A program made the position numbers and the translations under genes. The notes beneath the pieces were generated by a model. That model was given only the letters and a program-made list of their open reading frames with translations, was not told where the DNA came from and did no database searches. Shown piece after piece: positions 7,923-14,310 of a stretch of 64,000 bases of DNA (the stretch's first letter is position 1; every line of letters starts with the position of its first letter). Origin of the DNA: Pseudomonadota bacterium (GTDB lineage Bacteria > Pseudomonadota > Alphaproteobacteria > Acetobacterales > Acetobacteraceae); contig JAJXXT010000130.1 of NCBI GenBank assembly GCA_021780935.1, positions 1-64,000 of the forward strand. The letters are read 5' to 3'.

Positions 7923-8128
7923 CCCACCTGTTGCCGACGCCGAAAATGCCAACGCTGCCGCCGGCAGTGACGGCGCCGACGCCGACCGACCCCGCGATCG
8001 CCGCCGCGGCCCAGGCGCAGACCGCCGAGCAGCAACAGGCGATGGGACGGATGAGGACGATCCTGACCGGTCCCCTCGGTGTGACCGCGCCGAGCGCCGG
8101 CGTCCGGAAAACGCTGCTGGGGAGCTGA
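7919..8128 (+). CDS. Small virion protein of the type found before T7-like connectors
   Basis: 69 residues; the ATG overlaps the previous stop. The Pro/Thr/Ala-rich N-terminus leads to a Gln/Ala helix, and the C-terminus GPLGVTAPSAGVRKTLLG resembles the conserved ending of small proteins found just upstream of head-tail connector genes in many T7-like podoviruses (a gp6.7/gp7.3-like position). It probably associates with the virion; the evidence is the C-terminal signature plus gene position. Confidence 0.6.
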   Translation: MTHLLPTPKMPTLPPAVTAPTPTDPAIAAAAQAQTAEQQQAMGRMRTILTGPLGVTAPSAGVRKTLLGS

Positions 8129-8130
8129 GG

Positions 8131-9819
8131 GTGCCCGACGACATCGCCATCGGGGTGCGCGAGTTCTGGGAGCGCCAGGATGGCGAGCGGGGCACCTGGA
8201 AGACCCACTGGCAGGAATGCTCGGACTATATGGACCCGAACCGCGCCGATTATCTGGTGCGGCTGTGGCCCGGGCAAAAGCGCATGCGCTACGTCTTCGA
8301 CGCGACGCCGTTGCTGGCCCTCGACCAGTACGCCTCGGGCATCCAGGCGATGATTGTCTCGCCGACGCTGCCGTGGATACGCGCCGTCAACGAGGATGAG
8401 AGCATCGCCGAGCGCGACGACGTGCGCACCTGGTATGGCGCGGTCAGCAACTGGATGCTGCGCCAGTTCAACGGCGCGGGAAGCAACTTCCAGTCCCAGG
8501 CTTATCAGCTGTTGCGGGATTTCGGGCTGGTTGGCACCGGCGTCATGTCGGTGCTCGGCATGCCCGACGGCACCCCCTTCTTTGGCACGCGCCATCTGCG
8601 CGAATGCGTGATCGGCGAGAACGAGCGCGAGGAGGTGGACACGCTGTGCCGCCGCTGGCGGTGGCCGGCGAAGCCCGCCTGGCAGCGCTGGGGGCGCGCC
8701 GCCGGGCCGAGTGTCGCGAAGGCGATGCGCGAGGGCCGCCCGGAACAGCCGTTTCATTTCCTGCACCTGGTGCGCCCGCGCAACGGCGTGATCGGCCGCG
8801 AGAGCTTTCGCAAGCCATGGCAGAGCCTGGTGACGGCGGAAGAGGATTGCGTGGTGATCGAGGAAAGCGGGTTTGACGAGTTCCCGTTCATGGTGCCAAG
8901 GCTGGCGAAGGTCACGGGCGAGCTCTATGGCCGCGGGCTGGGCATGACGGCGCTCCCGGACGTGAAGATGCTCAACGCGATGATGCGCACCGTGCTGAAA
9001 GCGGCGCAGAAGGTGGTCGACCCGCCCCTGCAGGCACCCGACAACGGCATCTCGGCGATCAAGACGTTTCCCGGAGCCATGAACTTCTACCGCTCCGGCT
9101 CACGCGACCGGATCGAGCCGATCGCCACGGGAGGGCGGCCGGATATCGGCATGGATCTGTTGAACGGGCTGCGCGCGACGATCCGTTCCACGTTCTTCAA
9201 CGACCTGATCCGGACGCCGGTTTCCGACCCCAACGATCCGATGAACGCCGGCAAGGGTGTGACCGCGACCTTCACCGTGCAGATGCGCGACGAAGGGATG
9301 CGGGTGCTGTCGGCGATCAACGCCCGGCTGAAGGAAGAGCTGCTCGACCCGCTGAACTGGCGCGTGTTCATGATGGGGTGGCGGAAATCCGTGGCGCTGG
9401 GATTTCAGCGCGGCTCGCCGTTTCCGCCGCCGCCGGACGTGCTGCGCGGACACCGGCCACGCTGGGAGTACCTGTCGCCGATCGAGATTGCGCAGCACGC
9501 GAGCCAGAACGAGGCGATCGGGCGCGTCATCCAGACCGCAGGCGAGCTGCAGCAGATCGACCCGGAGGCGGACACCGTTTCGACCCTCGACGCCGACGCG
9601 ATCCTGCGGCTGACCGCACGTAACCTGAACGCGCCCGCCGGCATCCTGCGGCCGCGCCGGCAGGTGCTCGCGGAGCGCGCGCAGCGGCAGCAACAGGCGA
9701 CCGACCAGGCCAACAGCCAGACCCTTGGCAACCTGGCGGGCGCCGCGCAGCAGGGCGCCGGCGCGGTCGGCAACATCGTGCAGACGCTGGCCCAGACACA
9801 GCCCGGGGCGCCGGGATAG
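8131..9819 (+). CDS. Head-to-tail connector (portal) protein
   Basis: 562 residues from a GTG two bases after the preceding stop. The N-terminal part matches the podovirus head-to-tail connecting family (T7 gp8 type, PF12236): WKTHWQECSDYMDPNR, then RYVFDATPLLALDQYASGI, and a segment ending in FGLVGTGVMSVLG around residues 130-140. The C-terminal tail is Gln/Ala-rich, as often in portals. It forms the dodecameric ring through which DNA enters and leaves the head and joins the tail tubular proteins encoded downstream. Length is close to the family norm of about 530-560 residues. Confidence 0.9.
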   Translation: MPDDIAIGVREFWERQDGERGTWKTHWQECSDYMDPNRADYLVRLWPGQKRMRYVFDATPLLALDQYASGIQAMIVSPTLPWIRAVNEDESIAERDDVRTWYGAVSNWMLRQFNGAGSNFQSQAYQLLRDFGLVGTGVMSVLGMPDGTPFFGTRHLRECVIGENEREEVDTLCRRWRWPAKPAWQRWGRAAGPSVAKAMREGRPEQPFHFLHLVRPRNGVIGRESFRKPWQSLVTAEEDCVVIEESGFDEFPFMVPRLAKVTGELYGRGLGMTALPDVKMLNAMMRTVLKAAQKVVDPPLQAPDNGISAIKTFPGAMNFYRSGSRDRIEPIATGGRPDIGMDLLNGLRATIRSTFFNDLIRTPVSDPNDPMNAGKGVTATFTVQMRDEGMRVLSAINARLKEELLDPLNWRVFMMGWRKSVALGFQRGSPFPPPPDVLRGHRPRWEYLSPIEIAQHASQNEAIGRVIQTAGELQQIDPEADTVSTLDADAILRLTARNLNAPAGILRPRRQVLAERAQRQQQATDQANSQTLGNLAGAAQQGAGAVGNIVQTLAQTQPGAPG

Positions 9820-9827
9820 GAGGGAAT

Positions 9828-9983
9828 GTGAGCCCTACCGACCGCCTGGCGCTCGGGATCATTGCCGCTGTCGATCGGTTCAACACGATCGCGCGTGCCG
9901 ACCCAAACTGGGAGCCGACGCCGGCCGACCTGCTGAGCGTGGTGAAAGCGTTTCTTGAGGCAGCCAAAGGAGGATCATCATGA
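9828..9983 (+). CDS. 51-residue phage protein, GTG start
   Basis: A short frame starts at GTG 9828 with an AGGAGGGA ribosome-binding site directly upstream and stops in an ATGA overlap with the next gene. An ATG at 9826 runs straight into a stop, so the GTG is the only sensible start. The product reads as a plausible small helical protein (DRLALGIIAAVDRFN, then TPADLLSVVKAFLEAAK). Function unknown. Confidence 0.65.
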   Translation: MSPTDRLALGIIAAVDRFNTIARADPNWEPTPADLLSVVKAFLEAAKGGSS

Positions 9984-10291
9984 GTGAGACTGAAACTGCA
10001 CCGGAAGCGGGACCATCGCCACTGGCGGCGCTGATCCACGGGATCGCGACGCTGCGGATGGTCGAAAAGGCGGAGCACCTGACGGCCGAGGCGACGCACG
10101 GGCTGCGCAATGTGGCGTTGCGCGTGGCGGCGTCTGTGGGTGTCCACTTGCCGACGGCCGAGCATGAACACGCATGGTTGCAAGCCGAAGTTCGCCGCGC
10201 CATCGACCTGCTGGAGGCCGACGGCCGCAAGGTCGAGGCCATGGGGCTGCACTCGCTGATGAATGCCGCCTATCCCGACGCGCACGTGTGA
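9980..10291 (+). CDS. Small helical phage protein
   Basis: 103 residues with a consensus AGGAGG seven bases upstream of the ATG. Predominantly helical: LAALIHGIATLRMVEKAEHL and, near the C-terminus, QAEVRRAIDLLEADGRKVEA. There is no membrane segment and no known motif. It lies between the connector and the scaffold genes and overlaps the next gene by one base. Function not recognised. Confidence 0.65.
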   Translation: MSETETAPEAGPSPLAALIHGIATLRMVEKAEHLTAEATHGLRNVALRVAASVGVHLPTAEHEHAWLQAEVRRAIDLLEADGRKVEAMGLHSLMNAAYPDAHV

Positions 10292-10698
10292 TGCCGCTCA
10301 TTCTCCCCCGGCGTTTGGGTGAGCGCGATCCACACGCGCATGTGATGACATGCGACGGTGCCGGGGCCGATGGCAGGCGGTGCAGCAACCAGGTGGAGCG
10401 CGGGATGCTGATCGAAATCCCGGCGACGGAACCGTTGCGTATGGGCAACCAAAAGCCGTGGCGCATCGTGGCGCCCACGCATTATTGCCGGTTTCATGTC
10501 GAGCTGGGGTTCGACGTCGATGCCTACCTCACGGGGGAGCGCAAGACGCTGATCGAACGGCTGGCGGCGAAGGTGCGCGGCCCGGCGTTCAAGCCGGATT
10601 TCGAGGCGGCACGCGTCGTGCCGGTGCTGGTGACGACGCCGGAATATCGCGCGGCGCTGGCGGCGATGGGCGAAAAGCGGACGGTGATCGCGGCATGA
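10291..10698 (+). CDS. Phage protein with possible Cys/His metal site
   Basis: 135 residues; the ATG overlaps the previous stop in a TGATG. Cys/His pairs occur at HVMTCDG, RRCSNQ and THYCRFH, which together could form a small zinc-binding N-terminal fold. The rest is mixed alpha/beta without a recognised family. It is conserved in position between connector and scaffold genes. Function unknown. Confidence 0.6.
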   Translation: MPLILPRRLGERDPHAHVMTCDGAGADGRRCSNQVERGMLIEIPATEPLRMGNQKPWRIVAPTHYCRFHVELGFDVDAYLTGERKTLIERLAAKVRGPAFKPDFEAARVVPVLVTTPEYRAALAAMGEKRTVIAA

Positions 10699-11006
10699 GC
10701 GGTGCCCAGGAACGCGCGGAGGCGCTGCGGTTCGCGTATGTCGAGACGTTTTCCTCCCCGGCGGGGCTGCACGTGCTCGACGACGTGCTGGCGCGGGCGG
10801 GCGTGCTCTCGACCTCGATGTCGGCGACGCCCTCTGGCAACGTCGACCCGATGGTAGTGGCCTACAACGAAGGCAGGCGAGCGCTGGCGCTCGACATTCT
10901 GCGCGAGCTGGAATGGCGCGACGCCGACATCGTCGATCTGTCGCGGCGGCTGACGCGCCGGCGCCTCGCCGATGAAGCCCAGACCATGACGGAGATCGAG
11001 CCATGA
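10695..11006 (+). CDS. Bbp19-like phage protein
   Basis: 103 residues, ATGA overlaps on both sides. The segment HVLDDVLARAGVLST and the following NEGRRALALDILRELEW fit the Bbp19 family of small proteins encoded beside the scaffold and capsid genes in Bordetella BPP-1-like podoviruses. The exact role of that family is not established. The match to the family and the scaffold neighbour support a virion assembly role. Confidence 0.65.
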   Translation: MSGAQERAEALRFAYVETFSSPAGLHVLDDVLARAGVLSTSMSATPSGNVDPMVVAYNEGRRALALDILRELEWRDADIVDLSRRLTRRRLADEAQTMTEIEP

Positions 11007-11935
11007 GCGGAGCGACGGCAGCGGTAGGAAGTGCCGCGGGAGCGGCAGGCGCAACGGGTGCGGCGAGCGGTGCAGGCGCCCCCGCGGGCGCGAGCGACGG
11101 GGGCGGCTTGCTGACCGGCCAAGGCACCCCGGGCGGCGGCACCGGGGGGGCTGCCGCGGGCGGTGCGGGCGCAAGTTTTCTCGACAGCCTGCCCGCGGAT
11201 ATCCGCGGCGACGTGGCGTTCAAGGACATCAAGGACGTCGGCGCGCTGGCGAAGGCGTATCTGCACGGGCAGAAGCTGATCGGGCGCGACCCGACCACGG
11301 TTCTGGCGCTGCCCGCCGCCAACGACGATAACGCCGCCTGGGACGCGGTCTATGCGCGGCTCGGGCGACCGGACAAGCCCGACGGCTACCAGCTCGCGGA
11401 CGTGGCGGGATTTCAGGCCGATGCGGCGCTGCGCGACAAGTTTCTGGACACGGCGCACAAGGCGGGGCTGTCGGCGCGGCAGGCCAACGCGCTGTATGCC
11501 TGGTACGGGCAGGCCAATGTCGAGGCGGCGGCCGCCAGTGCCGCGCAGCAGCGGGCAGCGGGCCAAGCGGCGGTGACGGCGCTGCGCCAGGAATGGGGGC
11601 AGGCTTTCGACGAAAAGACGCTCGATGCCCGCACCGCGGTGCGCCATTACGGCGGCGACGCGCTGGTGGCGCTCCTGGATCAATCCGGGCTCGGCGACAA
11701 CCCGGTGCTGGCCCGCGCCTTCGCGCAGGCGGGTGCGGCGCTGCGCGAGGCGAAGATCGTCGGCGGCGAGAGCGGCCAGCGGAGCTTTTCGCCGGCCGAG
11801 GCGCGGCAGCAGATCAACACGCTCCAGGCCGACAAGGCGTTCGTCGAAGCGTATCGCGATCCGCGCAACCCGGGCCACAAGGACGCGGTGGCGCGGATGA
11901 GCGCGCTGTATGGGGCGGCGTTTCCGCCGGAGTGA
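11003..11935 (+). CDS. Phage capsid scaffolding protein
   Basis: 310 residues. An Ala/Gly-rich, probably disordered N-terminus of about 55 residues leads into FLDSLPADIRGDVAFKDIKD and LAKAYLHGQKLIG, then YARLGRPDKPDGYQL, which are hallmark segments of scaffold proteins encoded upstream of podovirus and siphovirus capsid genes. The C-terminal half is helical and charged. Its position immediately before the major capsid gene agrees. It should guide procapsid assembly and leave before DNA packaging. Confidence 0.85.
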   Translation: MSGATAAVGSAAGAAGATGAASGAGAPAGASDGGGLLTGQGTPGGGTGGAAAGGAGASFLDSLPADIRGDVAFKDIKDVGALAKAYLHGQKLIGRDPTTVLALPAANDDNAAWDAVYARLGRPDKPDGYQLADVAGFQADAALRDKFLDTAHKAGLSARQANALYAWYGQANVEAAAASAAQQRAAGQAAVTALRQEWGQAFDEKTLDARTAVRHYGGDALVALLDQSGLGDNPVLARAFAQAGAALREAKIVGGESGQRSFSPAEARQQINTLQADKAFVEAYRDPRNPGHKDAVARMSALYGAAFPPE

Positions 11936-11943
11936 AAATCCGC

Positions 11944-11975
11944 TTGACACGGGTGGGCCGCCGGCCCGCAAAAAG
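11944..11975 (+). promoter_or_regulatory. Repeated phage motif, copy 3 (candidate promoter before capsid)
   Basis: Third copy of the 32-nt motif, with TTGACA, the invariant TGGGCCGCCG core and GCAAAAAG at the end. It lies 8 nt after the scaffold stop and 211 nt before the capsid start, so it would give the capsid mRNA a long leader. The strong demand for capsid protein makes a dedicated promoter here plausible. Confidence 0.6.
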
Positions 11976-12186
11976 AGCGCGCAGGAACGGGTAGCGGCAA
12001 ACGGAGGCGCGAGACATCGCGCCCGCCACCGTCCGGGAGGCACGCGGTTCACCGGCGCCGCGCTAAACAACGCCGCAGGCACGGGTCCTCCGTGGGCGGC
12101 ATGACCGTCGGGGGAGGGGAGCTCAGCCGTTCCAATAATGCAATGGAGCGCCGGCCCGACCGGGTGGCGCGCATTCGGAGCGAGCC
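11976..12186 (+). other. Capsid leader region with a hairpin
   Basis: About 210 nt without a convincing gene. A perfect 7-bp hairpin (GGCGCGA, loop GACA, TCGCGCC) sits at 12006-12023. The start of the capsid gene is preceded by CGGAGCGAGCC, a usable ribosome-binding site. The hairpin could stabilise a capsid transcript starting at the motif upstream. Confidence 0.5.
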
Positions 12187-13107
12187 ATGAGCTTTCAGAT
12201 CACCGACGCCTTCGTGCAACAGTTTTCCGGGAATGTCCGGCTGCTGGCCCAGCAGATGACGTCGCGGTTCCGCGGACGCCTCATTGAGGACAATGTGCGC
12301 GGCGAGGCCGCCTACATGGACCAGCTGGGCCCGACGAGTGCCATCAAGCTGACCGCCCGGCACATGGACACGCCGATGGCGAACACGCCCTCCGCCCGTC
12401 GGCGCCTGGCACCCTACGCCTATGTGTGGGCCGACCTGGTGGACCGCCAGGATCAGGTGGAGCTGCTGATCGACCCGGCAAGCGGCTATGCGCGCAACGC
12501 GGCGATGGCGATGCAGCGCGCCTATGACGACGAGGCGATCAGCGCGTTCTTCGCCAACGCCTACACCGGCCATACCGGGACCACCACGGTGGTCTGGCCG
12601 AACGGCAACAACGAGGGAGGCAACAGCTTCGCGGCCGGCTATCAGGTCGCGGTCGACTCCTGGATGTTCGGTGCGGGCGCCGGGAATGCCGGGCTCACGA
12701 CTTCGAAGTTCATCGAGGCCGCCTACGCGATTTTGGCCGGCGAGGGCGACGAGAACGAGGAGAAATATGCCGCACTCCGCGCCAAGGACATCATGAGCAT
12801 GATGGCCACGACGGAGGTGACCTCGTCCGAATACGCCGATTTGAAGGCGTTGCAGGAAGGCAAGATCGACCGCTTCATGGGCTTCCAGATCGTCCACACG
12901 GAGCGGCTGTTCACCAATGGCAGCGGCTATTACCGGCTTCCGTTCTGGCGCAAGTCCGGCATGGGCATCGGCGTCGCGCGCGAGATGGACGGCCGCATCA
13001 GCGAACGCAACGACAAGAACCACGCGACCCAGGTCTATTGCGACGAGGTGCTCGGGGCATCGCGGCTTGAGGAAGTGAAGATCGTCGAGGTGATTGTCCT
13101 TCCGTAA
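12187..13107 (+). CDS. Major capsid protein
   Basis: 306 residues. The N-terminus ITDAFVQQFSGNVRLLAQQM followed by SRFRGRL, then the TARHMDTPMANTPSARRRLA loop, matches the family of HK97-fold capsid proteins found in BPP-1-like podoviruses and related prophages. The domain ends with conserved beta segments near GFQIVHTERLF and YRLPFWRKSGMGIGV. It follows the scaffold gene and has its own promoter-like motif and leader. It should form the icosahedral shell. Confidence 0.85.
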   Translation: MSFQITDAFVQQFSGNVRLLAQQMTSRFRGRLIEDNVRGEAAYMDQLGPTSAIKLTARHMDTPMANTPSARRRLAPYAYVWADLVDRQDQVELLIDPASGYARNAAMAMQRAYDDEAISAFFANAYTGHTGTTTVVWPNGNNEGGNSFAAGYQVAVDSWMFGAGAGNAGLTTSKFIEAAYAILAGEGDENEEKYAALRAKDIMSMMATTEVTSSEYADLKALQEGKIDRFMGFQIVHTERLFTNGSGYYRLPFWRKSGMGIGVAREMDGRISERNDKNHATQVYCDEVLGASRLEEVKIVEVIVLP

Positions 13108-13123
13108 CCCGGCGAGCGCCGGG
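13108..13123 (+). terminator. Hairpin directly after the capsid gene
   Basis: A perfect 6-bp stem CCCGGC/GCCGGG with loop GAGC begins at the base after the capsid stop codon. No T-tract follows, so it is more likely an mRNA-stabilising or weak attenuating hairpin than a full terminator. Confidence 0.45.
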
Positions 13124-13175
13124 GACGCCGTGAGGGCGCGCCCGGCTTCGCTGTCAGCCACTCCAGGAGAACACG

Positions 13176-13652
13176 ATGACTGTCGCGACCCTTCAAGCTC
13201 CCAACTTCACCCTCGTCGCGGGCAACAGCGGCGGCGCGATCCAGCAGCTTCCCGCCGGCCTCGTCGCGGGCGGCCGCTCGCGCAAATGGATCGAGCAGAT
13301 CACGCTGGCGGCGCAGGCGAACGGCGCCGTCATCGCCGTCGCGCGCGTGCCGTGTCCGTGCGCCATCACCGGCATCCGGGTGATGAGCTCGGTCTCGCTC
13401 GGCTCGGCGACGCTCGAGTTCGGCGACGCCAACAACGCCGCGCTCTATGCCGCCGCGGCGACGTTCACCAGCACCACGACCGAGCAGCTTCCGGCGGCGA
13501 CGCCCGGCGTCGGGGCGGTGCTGAACAGCGGCTATGACGGCGTCACCGGCGTCGGCGGCAAAGCCTACGAGGATGTGCTGATGACCGTCGGCACCGCGGC
13601 GCTCCCGGGCGCCGGCACGCTGACCGTCATCGTCGAATGGGCGGGCGTCTGA
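13176..13652 (+). CDS. Head decoration (cement) protein, Bbp16-like position
   Basis: 158 residues, beta-rich, with AGGAGAACACG before the ATG. It has repeated Ala/Gly/Thr/Val strands such as NGAVIAVARVPCPCAITGIR and a final strand LTVIVEWAGV. In BPP-1-like phages the gene next to the capsid gene encodes the cement protein that caps the shell, and this gene holds the same position and size class. The fold assignment is by composition and position, not by an identified motif. Confidence 0.65.
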   Translation: MTVATLQAPNFTLVAGNSGGAIQQLPAGLVAGGRSRKWIEQITLAAQANGAVIAVARVPCPCAITGIRVMSSVSLGSATLEFGDANNAALYAAAATFTSTTTEQLPAATPGVGAVLNSGYDGVTGVGGKAYEDVLMTVGTAALPGAGTLTVIVEWAGV

Positions 13653-13676
13653 CCGCCGGGATATCGGCAGGACGAA

Positions 13677-13715
13677 CGGCGGCCGGCTCGCGCTGAGGCG
13701 GCCGCCGGATTGTTT
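13677..13715 (+). terminator. Candidate intrinsic terminator or attenuator after decoration gene
   Basis: A perfect 9-bp stem (CGGCGGCCG at 13677-13685 and CGGCCGCCG at 13699-13707, 13-nt loop) is followed by GATTGTTT. It would separate abundant capsid and decoration transcripts from the tail genes. Confidence 0.55.
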
Positions 13716-13734
13716 CACGTGAGGCGAGGGCGTG

Positions 13735-14307
13735 ATGGCGGCCGGCGACAGCATCACGGGGATCTGCAACCTGGCGCTGGGGCTGCTCGGCCAGCCAGGG
13801 ATCGTGACGCTCACCGACAACTCCAAGGCGGCGCGGTATTGCGCGCTGTTCTGGAACAATACCCGCCAGCGCGTGATCCGCGAGTATCTCTGGAACTTCG
13901 CGAAGGCCGACTATCAGCCGGTATTGGCGCCGGTGCAGCCGACGTTCCAGTGGACCTATGCCTACCAGCTTCCGGCCAACACGCTGCGCGTGTGGAACAT
14001 GCCGGAGGCCGATACCGACCCCTGGGAGATCAAGGGCGGCGCGCTGTACTCGAACGAGGACAGCCCGCAGGTGGTGGTGATCGTGGATGTCACCGATCCC
14101 ACGTTGTTCGACGCGATGTTTGTGAAGGTGCTGGCGATGGAGCTCGCGCTCGACCTCGCGGTGCCGCTCGGCGCCGAGGTTCGGGAAGCGACGCAGATGA
14201 TCGCGCAGCGCCTCGCGGGCTTCAAGGCGCAGGCGGTACTTGTGAACGCCCTGGAGAACTCGCCCACCGAGTGGGACGAGGATGTCTGGCTGCGGAACCG
14301 GTACTGA
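13735..14307 (+). CDS. Tail tubular protein A-like (head-tail adaptor)
   Basis: 190 residues from ATG 13735 with GAGGCGAGGG just upstream; a GTG at 13732 is an adjacent alternative. The sequence starts with ICNLALGLLGQPGI and contains ALFWNNTRQRVIREYLWNFA and YQLPANTLRVWNM, features of the tail tubular protein A family (T7 gp11 type), which forms a ring below the connector. Length (about 190) equals the family norm. It precedes the nozzle protein gene, as in T7. Confidence 0.85.
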   Translation: MAAGDSITGICNLALGLLGQPGIVTLTDNSKAARYCALFWNNTRQRVIREYLWNFAKADYQPVLAPVQPTFQWTYAYQLPANTLRVWNMPEADTDPWEIKGGALYSNEDSPQVVVIVDVTDPTLFDAMFVKVLAMELALDLAVPLGAEVREATQMIAQRLAGFKAQAVLVNALENSPTEWDEDVWLRNRY

Positions 14308-14310
14308 GCC

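Noticed and set aside
13711..13722. TGTTTCACGTGA, resembling half of a ParB parS site
   Set aside because: A parS site is a 16-bp palindrome; only 12 bases match and the right side diverges. No parA or parB gene is near.
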